Shown here one piece after another: positions 40,959 to 49,900 of a stretch of 64,000 nt of DNA. Every line of letters begins with the position of its first letter. Position 1 is the stretch's first letter. Below the pieces are notes generated by a model. It saw only the letters and a program-made list of their open reading frames with translations, made no database searches and was not told where the DNA came from. The DNA comes from Allokutzneria oryzae (GTDB lineage Bacteria > Actinomycetota > Actinomycetes > Mycobacteriales > Pseudonocardiaceae), in assembly GCF_042429765.1 (NCBI RefSeq), contig NZ_JBHLZU010000007.1:139660-203659 (forward strand). The letters run 5' to 3'. The position numbers were made by a program, and so were the translations under genes.

Positions 40959-42164
40959 TCACGCCGTGCGCTGCTCGCGCTGCAGCCAGCGGCTGGTCAC
41001 CTGCGCGCCGTTGCCCGCCGCGATCTGGACGATGTCGGAGACCCTGCGGATGTCCTCGCGGGAGACCGTGGTGCCGGTCGGCAGCGCCAGCACCCGGTCG
41101 GCGAGCCACTCGGTGTGCGGCAACGGGGCGCGCACCGCGTCCCGGTACGGCGGCCGCTGGTGGCACGCCGGGGAGAAGTACCGTTGTCCCACGACGTTCT
41201 CCGCGCGCAGGACCTCCAGCAGCAGGTCGCGGTGGATACCGGTGACCTGCTCGTCGATCTCCACGATCACGTACTGGTAGTTGTTGCGCTGGCGCTTGTC
41301 GAAGCCCACCACGGTGACCCCGGCCAGCTCGGCGAACTCGGCGCGGTAGCACTCGTAGTTCTCCAGGTTGCGGGCGATGGCCGTCTCGAAGGCGTCCAGC
41401 GAGGTGAGCCCCATCGCGGCGGCGGCCTCGCTCATCTTCGCGTTGGTGCCCGCCTCCTCGGGGACGCCCTCGTGGCTGAAGCCGAAGTTGTGCAGCGCGC
41501 GGACCCGGCGGGCCAGGCCGTCGTCGTCGGTGACGATCGCACCGCCCTCGAAGGCGTTGACGACCTTGGTCGCGTGGAAGCTGAACACCTCGGCGTTGCC
41601 GAACCCGCCGACGCGACGGCCGTCGTGGGTGCAGCCCAGCGCGTGCGCGGCGTCGAAGAACAGCTTGAGGCCGTTGTCGGCGGCCACCTTCTCCAGTTCG
41701 TCGACCGCGCAGGGCCGCCCCCACAGGTGCACGCCGAAGATCGCTGTGGTGCGCGGGGTGACCAGCTCCTGCACCAGCTTCGGGTCCATGCAGCCGGTCG
41801 CCGGGTCGATGTCGCAGAACACCGGGTCGAGCCCGAGCCAGCGGACCGCGTGCGCGGTGGCCGCGAAGGTCAGCGACGGCATGATCACCTCGCCGCTGAG
41901 GTCGGCGGCGCGCACCAGCAGCTGCAGCGCGGCCGTCGCGTTGCAGGTGGCGATGCAGTTGCGCACCCCGGCCACCTCGGCAACGCGTTCCTCGAATTCC
42001 CGCACCAACGGACCGCCATTGGTCAGCCACTGATTGTCCAGCGCCCAGTCCAGCCGGTCGAAAAATCGCGCCCGGTCCCCGATGTTCGGCCGGCCGACAT
42101 AGAGGGTCTGCATGAACGCCTCTGGCCCACCGAACAAAGCAAGGTCGTCAACACCACGCTTCAT
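40959..42164 (-). CDS. desI: TDP-4-keto-6-deoxyglucose 4-aminotransferase, DesI/EryCIV-like
   Basis: 401 residues, ATG 42164. DegT/DnrJ/EryC1/StrS aminotransferase fold: LTNGGPLVREFEERVAE, TCNATAALQLLVRA, FFDAAHALGCTHDGRRVGGF and the PLP lysine in FSFHATKVVNAFEGG. The Thr-Lys context and the N-terminal YVGRPNIGDR are the marks of DesI-type 4-transaminases rather than DesV-type 3-transaminases. Makes TDP-4-amino-4,6-dideoxyglucose, the substrate of DesII. First gene of the leftward desosamine operon. Confidence 0.93.
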   Translation of the reverse strand: MKRGVDDLALFGGPEAFMQTLYVGRPNIGDRARFFDRLDWALDNQWLTNGGPLVREFEERVAEVAGVRNCIATCNATAALQLLVRAADLSGEVIMPSLTFAATAHAVRWLGLDPVFCDIDPATGCMDPKLVQELVTPRTTAIFGVHLWGRPCAVDELEKVAADNGLKLFFDAAHALGCTHDGRRVGGFGNAEVFSFHATKVVNAFEGGAIVTDDDGLARRVRALHNFGFSHEGVPEEAGTNAKMSEAAAAMGLTSLDAFETAIARNLENYECYRAEFAELAGVTVVGFDKRQRNNYQYVIVEIDEQVTGIHRDLLLEVLRAENVVGQRYFSPACHQRPPYRDAVRAPLPHTEWLADRVLALPTGTTVSREDIRRVSDIVQIAAGNGAQVTSRWLQREQRTA

Positions 42165-42453
42165 AACTGCTCATCACCCCAGATGACCGCGTACCGACCA
42201 GGTACGACTTGGCGAGGCTAACACGGCGTAAATCGAAGGAATGTCGGATTATCAAAGAATTCTAATTGCCCCAAAAAGGGCACGACAAATCACGCGACCT
42301 CGGTCGCGACATCACTTTCACAGAAGAGTGTGAACTTATCCGGAAGCCGGTCGCCCCGGGTCGGAAAAATAGATATCCTCGGCGCGAGAATAGCTCGACC
42401 GCCGACTACAGGGCGAAATCGATCACATACCCCTCTGGTTTCTGGAGACCACC
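42165..42453. promoter_or_regulatory. Divergent promoter region between desI and desV
   Basis: 289 bases with no gene. Clearly less GC-rich than its surroundings (for example GGATTATCAAAGAATTCTAA around 42246-42265), with a small TGCCC/GGGCA stem near 42268-42284. It must hold the promoters for both desI (leftward) and desV (rightward). No known activator site was recognised. Confidence 0.6.
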
Positions 42454-43575
42454 ATGAACGTCCCGTTCCTCGATGTCCGCGCCGCCTACCTCGACCTGCG
42501 CGAGGAGATCGACGCCGCGGTGCTGCGGGTGCTGTCCTCGGGCTGGTACCTGCTCGGCCCGGAGATCGAGAGCTTCGAGTCCGAGTTCGCCGCGTACTGC
42601 GGGGCGCGGCACTGCGTCGCCGTCGGCAGCGGCTGCGACGCGCTCGAACTCACCCTGCGGGGCCTGGGCATCGGCCCCGGCGACGAGGTGATCGTGCCCT
42701 CGCACACCTTCATCGCCACCTGGCTCGCGGTCTCCGAGGTCGGCGCCCTGCCCGTCCCGGTGGAGCCGGACGAGCGCACCCACGTGCTCGACCCGGCCCT
42801 CGTCGAGGCCGCGATCACCCCGCGCACCAAGGCGATCATGCCGGTGCACCTCTACGGCCACCCCGCCGACACCGACGCGATCGGCGAGATCGCCGCCCGG
42901 CACGGGCTGCACGTCGTCGGCGACGCCGCGCAGGCGCACGGCGCGCGGGTGCGCGGCAAGCGGGTCGGCTCCACCGGCACCGCGACCGCCTTCAGCTTCT
43001 ACCCCGGCAAGAACCTGGGCGCGCTCGGCGACGGCGGTGCGATGGTGACCGACGACCCCGAGCTGGCCGAGCGGGTCCGGCTGCTGCGCAACTACGGCTC
43101 GAAGGTCAAGTACCAGCACGAGGTCCAGGCGACGAACTCCCGCCTCGACGAGGTCCAGGCCGCCGCGCTGCGGGTCAAGCTGCCGCACCTGGACGCGTGG
43201 ACCGACCGCCGCAGGGCCGTCGCCGACCGCTACCTCACCGAGCTCGCCGGGCTGCCGGATCTGGAGCTGCCGCACGTCGAGCCCTGGGCGGAGCACGTGT
43301 GGCACCTGTTCGTGGTGCGCACGCCCCGCCGCGAGGAGCTGCGGCGCGCGCTCACCGAGGCGGGCATCGGCAGCCTGATCCACTACCCGGTCCCGGTGCA
43401 CTTGTCCCGGGCCTACGCCGACGAGCGCCGGCCGGAGGGCAGCTTCCCGCTCGCCGAGCGCGCGGCCGGGGAGGTGCTGAGCCTGCCGATGGGGCCACAC
43501 CTGTCCGACGACGAGGTCACCGAGGTGGTGAGCGCCGTGAGGACGGCGCTCACCCGGCAGACCAGCCCGGCGTGA
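42454..43575 (+). CDS. desV: TDP-3-keto-4,6-dideoxyglucose 3-aminotransferase, DesV/EryCI-like
   Basis: 373 residues, ATG 42454 with GGAG upstream. DegT-family features: SSGWYLLGPEIESFESEF, VGSGCDALELTLRGLGIGPG, GDAAQAHGARVRGK and the PLP lysine in FSFYPGKNLGALGDGGA, which is diagnostic for the DesV/EryCI/TylB 3-transaminases. Transfers an amino group to C3 of the dideoxy sugar before N-methylation. It is the only rightward gene of the cluster, divergent from desI and convergent with desVI. Confidence 0.95.
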   Translation: MNVPFLDVRAAYLDLREEIDAAVLRVLSSGWYLLGPEIESFESEFAAYCGARHCVAVGSGCDALELTLRGLGIGPGDEVIVPSHTFIATWLAVSEVGALPVPVEPDERTHVLDPALVEAAITPRTKAIMPVHLYGHPADTDAIGEIAARHGLHVVGDAAQAHGARVRGKRVGSTGTATAFSFYPGKNLGALGDGGAMVTDDPELAERVRLLRNYGSKVKYQHEVQATNSRLDEVQAAALRVKLPHLDAWTDRRRAVADRYLTELAGLPDLELPHVEPWAEHVWHLFVVRTPRREELRRALTEAGIGSLIHYPVPVHLSRAYADERRPEGSFPLAERAAGEVLSLPMGPHLSDDEVTEVVSAVRTALTRQTSPA

Positions 43576-43581
43576 CCCGGG

Positions 43582-43658
43582 GGCCTGTTTCAGGAGCCCG
43601 TGGTCGCGACAGCCGAGCAGAGCCCGGCTGTCGTCGACCGAGGCTCCCGGAACAGGCC
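43582..43658. terminator. Nested bidirectional hairpin between desV and desVI
   Basis: Outer arms GGCCTGTTTCAGGAGCC (43582-43598) and GGCTCCCGGAACAGGCC (43642-43658) pair with two wobble-like mismatches. Nested inside is a perfect 9-bp stem CGACAGCCG/CGGCTGTCG (43607-43615, 43625-43633). It lies wholly in the 102-base gap between the convergent 3' ends. Confidence 0.85.
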
Positions 43659-43677
43659 TTTGCGGCATCGGCGTGTC

Positions 43678-44400
43678 CTACGCGCGGGTGCCGACGAACA
43701 GGCCGACGGGGCGAGCGGGTTCGCGGCCCTGGATGAACTCCAGGTCCACGAAACCCGCCGCCGCGAAGGCGTTGTCGTACTGCTCGCGGGTGAACAGCGT
43801 GCACTCGTGCTCGTCGAGGAAGTACCTGCTGCCCTCCGGCGTGGCCACCGTGTAGTGCACCTGCATCCGGCTCACGCCGCCGTCGCGGACCGCGTGCGAG
43901 ACCCGGCCGATGGTGTACTCGCCCTCGCGGATGATGTCGCCGGCCACCCAGCCCGAGGTGTAGGTGTCCGGGAACCACCACGGTTCGATGACGATGACGC
44001 CACCGGGTTCGAGGTGGTCGCCCATGCACTTCAGCGCGTCGCGCAGGTCCTGCTCGGTCTTGAGGTAGCCGACCGAGCTGAACAGGCTGACCACGGCGTC
44101 GAACTTGCGGCCGAGGTCGAAGGAGCGCATGTCGGTCTCGTGCAGCGGGACGGAGTCCGGCAGCAGCTTCCGCGCGTGCTTGATCATCGCGTTGGACAGC
44201 TCAAGGCCCTCGACGTCGCCGACCTCGGCGAGGAAGGTGGCCAGGTGCGCACCGGTGCCGCAGGCCACGTCGAGCAGCGAGGTCACCGAGCCGCGGCGGG
44301 CGGTGACCAGTCCGAGGGTGTCCCTGGCCTCCTGGGCGAAGTCCTTGCCCCGGCCCCGGTAGACCATGTCGTAGATGTCGGCGTCGTCGGTGACGAACAT
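43678..44400 (-). CDS. desVI: TDP-desosamine N,N-dimethyltransferase, DesVI/EryCVI-like
   Basis: 240 residues, ATG 44400 (AAGAGGAA upstream). Class I SAM methyltransferase: LLDVACGTGAHLATF (motif I), GLELSNAMIKHARKLLPD (motif II), FDAVVSLFSSVGYL, and GGVIVIEPWWFPDTY, which is typical of DesVI/TylM1 sugar N-methylases. Adds two methyl groups to the 3-amino group to finish TDP-D-desosamine. 33 bases after the glycosyltransferase gene, same transcript. Confidence 0.95.
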   Translation of the reverse strand: MFVTDDADIYDMVYRGRGKDFAQEARDTLGLVTARRGSVTSLLDVACGTGAHLATFLAEVGDVEGLELSNAMIKHARKLLPDSVPLHETDMRSFDLGRKFDAVVSLFSSVGYLKTEQDLRDALKCMGDHLEPGGVIVIEPWWFPDTYTSGWVAGDIIREGEYTIGRVSHAVRDGGVSRMQVHYTVATPEGSRYFLDEHECTLFTREQYDNAFAAAGFVDLEFIQGREPARPVGLFVGTRA

Positions 44401-44433
44401 GTCGATTCCTCTTCTTGTTGCTGTGTAAGGGTT

Positions 44434-45690
44434 TCAGGACCGGTGTTCGGCGGTCAGCCGTTCGAGCACCCCGACCACCTCGGCCGGTGAGGGGTCGGCG
44501 AGCACCTCGGCGCGCAGCTTGGCCGCGGCCTCGGCGAAGGACGGGTTCTCCAGCACCCGCACGAGCTTGTCGCGCAGGCTCCTCGGGGTCAGGTCGGCGG
44601 GTCGCTGCAACAGGCCGGCGCCCAGTCGCTCAAGCTGCTCCGCCTTGAGCACGGAGTCGTACATGTCGGCGAGCATGATGTGCGGGACGCCTGCCAGCAG
44701 CGCGGACGACCAGGTGCCCGCGCCGCCGTGGTAGACGATCGCCGAGCAGGTCGGCAGCAGCGCGTGCATCGGCACGAAGTCGACGAGCCGGGTGTTGTCC
44801 GGCACGCGCGGGAGCAGCTCGCGCTGCGAGGAGTCCAGCGTCGCGATCAGCTCGATGTCCAGGTCGGCCGTGGCCTCGATCAGGTCGGCGACCGAGACCC
44901 CGTCGCCGCCGAGCGCCTCCCGGGCGCTGACACCCAGGGTGAGGCAGACGCGCGGCTTCTTCGGGGCCTCGTGCAGCCAGTCCGGGATCACCGACTTGCC
45001 GTTGTAGGGCACGTACCGCATCGGCACGATGCGCTGCGGCAGCGGCAGCCTGGTGCTGGCCGGGGCCTGGTCGATGGTCCACTGGCCGGTGACGACCTCC
45101 TCGTCGAACTCCGCACCGAAGCGGTCCAGCGTCCAGGTCAGCCACTCCGCGAGCGGGTCGTCGCGGTGCTCCGGCGGCTGCTCGGCGAGCCGGTCCAGGA
45201 ACAGTCCCCTGGTCCGGGACTGGACGTCCGGCCCGCCCCAGAGCAGTCGGGCGTGCGCGGCCCCGGTGACCCTGGCGGCGACCGCGCCCGCGTAGGTGAA
45301 CGGCTCCCAGATGACCAGGTCCGGCTGCCAGCTCCTGGCGAAGGCGACCAGGTCGTCCACCATGCCGTCGTTGACCTTGGCGTAGAGCAGCGGCGTCAGC
45401 ATGGTCTGGATGCCGAGGGCGAAGTCCCAGGTGACGATCTCCGGCCGGTCCTCGGCCAGGTTCACCTCGGGGTGGTCGCTGTTGGTGCTGCTCTGCTGCT
45501 GGGCGAAGTCGTGCACGGCGTGGTCGGTGCCGACCGGCACGGCGGTCAGCCCGGCCTGGGTGATCGCCTCGGTCAGCGCGGGCTGGCTGGCCACGCGGAC
45601 GTCGTGCCCGGCGGCGCGGAAGGCCCACGCCAGCGGGACGGAGCTGTAGAAGTGCGTGTTGTGCGCGAACGAGGTGAACAGCACCCGCAT
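44434..45690 (-). CDS. desVII: Desosaminyltransferase, DesVII/EryCIII-like
   Basis: 418 residues, ATG 45690 (AAGGAGAG upstream). GT1 (GT-B) glycosyltransferase: acceptor-domain start VLFTSFAHNTHFYSSVPLAW, donor-domain IVYHGGAGTWSSALLAGVPH with the His-Gly-Gly loop. Follows EryCIII/DesVII/TylM2 rather than the OleD-type glucosyltransferases, and the gene directly upstream encodes the P450-like activator these enzymes need. Expected to place desosamine on the C5 hydroxyl of the macrolactone. Confidence 0.93.
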   Translation of the reverse strand: MRVLFTSFAHNTHFYSSVPLAWAFRAAGHDVRVASQPALTEAITQAGLTAVPVGTDHAVHDFAQQQSSTNSDHPEVNLAEDRPEIVTWDFALGIQTMLTPLLYAKVNDGMVDDLVAFARSWQPDLVIWEPFTYAGAVAARVTGAAHARLLWGGPDVQSRTRGLFLDRLAEQPPEHRDDPLAEWLTWTLDRFGAEFDEEVVTGQWTIDQAPASTRLPLPQRIVPMRYVPYNGKSVIPDWLHEAPKKPRVCLTLGVSAREALGGDGVSVADLIEATADLDIELIATLDSSQRELLPRVPDNTRLVDFVPMHALLPTCSAIVYHGGAGTWSSALLAGVPHIMLADMYDSVLKAEQLERLGAGLLQRPADLTPRSLRDKLVRVLENPSFAEAAAKLRAEVLADPSPAEVVGVLERLTAEHRS

Positions 45691-45718
45691 CGCTTCTCTC
45701 CTTACCAGTCAAGTACGG

Positions 45719-45778
45719 CCATTCGCGGGCTTATGGACCTCTTCCGCGTCGGGAAAGGGTCCATTCGCGGGCTTATGG
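45719..45778. repeat. Direct repeat of an 18-mer before desVII
   Basis: CCATTCGCGGGCTTATGG occurs at 45719-45736 and again at 45761-45778, same orientation, 42 bases apart. The second copy contains the stop codon of the desVIII gene. The sequence is close to the arm of the inverted repeat at 35461-35520 (consensus CCRTTCGCGGGCYYATGG). Confidence 0.7.
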
Positions 45779-46903
45779 CCGGACGGTCGCCCGGAGGACG
45801 CCGCGGGTCACGGGGGACCTCCTGCGTCGGAGGACGGGGGCCTCGACGGAGAAGGTGGGGAAGGTGGTGAGCAGGGTTGAGAGGGCCGCTTCGGCGGTAA
45901 AGCGGGCTAGGGGTGCGGCTAGTTCGCCTTGGGGGGCAAGGGGATCGGGGCCTTGGCGGTGGATGTCGAAGTGGTCGGGGTCGGCGTAGACCTCGGGGTC
46001 GCGGTTGGCCGCCGCGAGCAGGACGGCGACCTGGCTGTCCGCCGCGACGGTGTTCCCGCCGATCTCCACGTCCGTGTGGGCGACCACCGTGCGCACGTGC
46101 TCCGGCGGGTCGAACCGCAGGGTCTCCGCGACCACCTTCGGCGCGAGGGCCGGGTCGGGGCGCTGGTCCCCCAGGGCGAGGACCGCGTTGGTGACCAGGC
46201 TCGTCACCGCCGGAACACCGTGCACCACAAGCAGAACCGCCGCCGCGAGCGAGTCCCCGTGCTTGCCCGACTCGCGCAGCTGCTCGCCGAGTCCGTCGAG
46301 TGCGTCCACCAGCTCGCGGGCCGGGGCGAGCCGCTGCGGGCTGAGCAGCGCGTCCTGGGCGATGCCGACCGCCGCGCAGTACCCGGCGAAGCGCTCGTCG
46401 TCCTCGATCCCCAGCAGCTGCGCCAAAGTCCGCACTGCGACGGGGAAGGCGAAGTCCCCGACCAGGTCGAACGGGCCGTCGATCGCTCCGAGCAGCTGCT
46501 CGCAGACGCCTTCGGCCACGGCGCGGTGCCGCCCGACCGCGTCGGGGCCGAACTCCGCGGCGGCCTGCCGCAGCAGGCGCTCCCGGTCGGCGGCGTCGAG
46601 GCCGAGGTAGGAGTTCTCCAGCGGCAGAACCTGTTGCGCGGCCGGTGTTCCGTCGGCCTTGCGCACGCCGAAGCGCGGGTCGGCGAGGATCTGCCGACCC
46701 AGCTCGTGCCCGGCGACGACCCAGGTGCCGAGCAGGTTCTGGTGCATCCCCCGTTCCCGCGCCGCCGCGTAGAACGGGCTCGGGTCATCGGCCTGGCCAC
46801 GCAGGACGAGGGCGTAGGCGTCGCCGAACATGCCCACGTACCACTGGGTTCCGCGAACCAGCTGCATCATGCCGCCGAGCTCGCTGTCGGTGAGAGTGCT
46901 CAT
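45773..46903 (-). CDS. desVIII: Glycosyltransferase-activating P450-like protein, DesVIII/EryCII-like
   Basis: 376 residues from the ATG at 46903, which overlaps the PKS stop (ATGA). Overall P450 fold (LGTWVVAGHELGRQILADPRFG, DFAFPVAVRTLAQLLGI, DPALAPKVVAETLRFDPPEH, VLLAAANRDPEVYADPDHFD). However, the heme loop is gone (DPLAPQGELAAPLARF, no Cys) and the I-helix acid-Thr pair is missing (LLVVHGVPAVTSL). This is the mark of DesVIII/EryCII/TylM3 helpers, which bind and activate the desosaminyltransferase but have no oxidase activity. Between the PKS and desVII, exactly as expected. Confidence 0.93.
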   Translation of the reverse strand: MSTLTDSELGGMMQLVRGTQWYVGMFGDAYALVLRGQADDPSPFYAAARERGMHQNLLGTWVVAGHELGRQILADPRFGVRKADGTPAAQQVLPLENSYLGLDAADRERLLRQAAAEFGPDAVGRHRAVAEGVCEQLLGAIDGPFDLVGDFAFPVAVRTLAQLLGIEDDERFAGYCAAVGIAQDALLSPQRLAPARELVDALDGLGEQLRESGKHGDSLAAAVLLVVHGVPAVTSLVTNAVLALGDQRPDPALAPKVVAETLRFDPPEHVRTVVAHTDVEIGGNTVAADSQVAVLLAAANRDPEVYADPDHFDIHRQGPDPLAPQGELAAPLARFTAEAALSTLLTTFPTFSVEAPVLRRRRSPVTRGVLRATVRP

Positions 46904-49900
46904 CGGTTGTGCTCCGTCCACTGTGGATCAGCCGCGAGCGCGCGCAGCCAGTCCTGGACGGACTTGGCCGCGACGTCGGCGTGCTCCTGCATCATCGTGA
47001 AGTGGTTGCCGGGGACGTCGACCGTGGAGTGCGCCGCCGCCCACGACGACCGCCAGTCCCGCTCCCCCGACCAGTGCGCCATCGGCTCCGAGGCCCGCAG
47101 CAGCAGCGTCGGCGCCTGGGTGGCGTTGCGCTGCCGCTGCGCGAGGTGCTCGTCGTAGAACCCCATCGCGGTGAGACGGAAGTCGTCCATCGCCACGTAG
47201 GAGGACTCTCTGGCGAAGGTCCACCGCGCCAGCTCGTCGCGCCAGGCCGCGAGCACGTCGCGGTCGGCTGCCGAGTAGATGTCGGCGAGCACCACGGCGG
47301 CGGGGCCGGTTCCTGCCGCCTCCAGGTGACTGGCGAGCGCGTTGGCCATCGTCGCCCCGCCGGAGTGTCCGAAGAGGACGAATGGCCGTCCCTCGGTGTG
47401 CCTGCGGACCGCCTCGGCCTGCACCGCCAGGGCGTCCTCGAAGGTGGAGGGCAGCGGCTCGTCCCTGCCGTAGCCGGGCAACGTCAGCGCGGAGACCTGG
47501 CGCACGCCGCGGAACTCAGTGGCGAACCGCGCGAACTCGTGCGGTCCGGCGATCGCCGCCGTGCCACTGCAACAGATCAGCTCCGGCAGCTCCGGCCCGT
47601 CCGCGATGCGCACCAGGCCGGGCAGCTCGGTCACGGTCTCGGCGGTGAAGCGCGGCCGGAACCGCGCCGCGTCGGCCAGCAGCGTGACGAACTGCGGGAT
47701 GGTGTCGTTCTCGGTGGCCTGCCGGTAGAGCCGGTCCAGGAAGCCGCCGGAGGTCTCCTTCGCCCCTCCCCCGGCCGCCGCCAGGTGCTCGGCGAGGGCC
47801 TTCGGCGTGGGGTGGTCGAAGGTCACCGTCGCGGGCAACGTCACCCCGATTGCGGCGTTCAGCCGGTTGCGCAGGTCAATGGAGGTGAGGGAGTCGAAGC
47901 CAAGTTCCAGGAACTCGCGCTCCGGGTCGATCTCCGCCGCCGACGCGTAGCCGAGCACCGCGGCGACCTGTTCGAGCACCAGATCATCCACATTGGACAC
48001 GTCCGCCGCAGCGCGGACCTTCTGCTCGACGAAGTCGCTCAGCAGCGGGCTCGGGCGCATGGCGGTGAACCCAGCACCGAAGGCGTCCCAGTCGACGTCG
48101 GCGACGACCACCACCGGTTCGCTGCGGCCCGCCGCGTCGGCGAGCGCGCGCACCGCGAGGTCTCCCGCCATGCCGGGCAGACCACCACGCCGCAGGCGGT
48201 CCTCGTGCGCGAAGTCGGCCGCCATCCCGGACTCCGCCCACGGCCCCCACGCGATGGAGGTCGCCGCTAGCCCGTCCGCCCGCCGCTGTTCAGCGAGGGC
48301 GTCCAGGTAGGCGTTGGCCGCCGCGTAGTTGCCCTGTCCCGCCGCGCCCACGGTGCTGGCGAAGGAGGAGAACAGCACGAACGCGTCCAGGTCACTGGTC
48401 AGCTCGTGCAGGTTGCGGGCACCGTCGACCTTGGGCCGCAACACGTTCCGCATCTGCTCGGCCGTCAGCGTCTCCAGCAGGCCCGCGTCGAGCACTCCCG
48501 CCGCGTGGATCACCGCGTTGACCGTGGGCACCGCACCGAGCAGCTCGGCCAGTGCGGCTCGGTCGGCGGCGTCGCAGGCCGCGATGGTGACCTTGGCTCC
48601 GGCGGCGAGCAGGTCGGCTTCGAGGTCCGCGCTGCCGTCGGCGTCCCGTCCTCGGCGGCTGGTGAGCACGATGTGCTCCGCTCCGTTGGTGGCCAGCCAC
48701 TTCGCGACCTGGGCACCGAGCGCTCCGGTGCCGCCCGTGACGAGCACCGTGCCCTTGGGGCGCCAAGCCGTCCCGGTGGGCGACGAGGCCCGCTCGACCC
48801 GGCGCGCGAGGACCCCGGAGGCCCGGATCGCGAGCTGGTCCTCCCCGGTTCCGCGCAGGATGCCCACGAGTCGGCCGACTGCGCGCTCGTCCAGGTGCTC
48901 CGGCAGGTCCACGAGCCCGCCCCACCTGTCCGGGTGCTCCAGCGCCGCGACCCGGCCAAGCCCCCAGACCTGGGCCTGTTCGAGATCGCACACCCGGTCC
49001 GAACCACCGACGGAGACGGCTCCGCGCGTGGCACACCACAACCGGGTGTTCCCCAGCGCTTGCAGCAGTTCGAGGGTCCGCGTGACCGGCAGCAACGAGA
49101 GCACGCCATCGGGAGCGTGGCCGGTCAGATCGACGTCCGGGCCCACGACCGTGGCACCGCGCTCCGCCAGGGTGGCGGCGACCGGGTCACCGTCGTGCGC
49201 GACGACGAGCCAGTCACCGAGCGGCACATCGCTGAGCGGATCAGTTACCGGCCGCCAAGCGATCCGGTACCGCCAGGAGTCCACAGTGGATCGTTCGGCG
49301 TTGTTGCGCCGCCAGGAGTTCAGCGCTGGCAGCACGGACCGCAGCGGCGCGTCACCATCGACGTCGAGGAGTCCGTCCAGGTTCTCCTCTTCGACGGCTG
49401 CCCAGAACCGGTCATCAACGGAGCTCGCCGGTGCCACCGGTTCGGCGGGAACGGCCTGCGGCCAGAACCGCTGCCGTTGGAAGGCGTAGGTCGGCAGATC
49501 GACGTGACGGGTCGCGGGCAGCACCGCGCGCCAGTCCACCTCGCCGCCGCGCACGTGGACGACGCCGAGCGCCGACAGCGCCGTGCGGGCTTCGTCGCGG
49601 TTGCGGCGCAACGCCGGAGCCACCGCGACGCGCTCGGTCACGGACTCCTCGGCCATCGGGGTGAGCACGGCGTCGGGGCCCAGTTCCACCATCGTCCGGA
49701 CACCACGGGCTTCGAGGGTCTTCACGCCGTCGGCGAACCGCACCGCCTCGCGGACGTGGCGGACCCAGTAGTCAGCGGTGTACTCGGTGACCACGTCACC
49801 GGTGAGGTTCGAGACGACCGGGATCTTCGGAGCCGCGTAGGTCAGTCCCTCCGCGACACGCCGGAACTCCGCCAACATGCCGTCCATGCGGTGCGAGTGG

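Noticed and set aside
45773..46903. Functional cytochrome P450
   Set aside because: No heme-ligand Cys and no I-helix acid-Thr pair; position beside the desosaminyltransferase fits the activator role instead.
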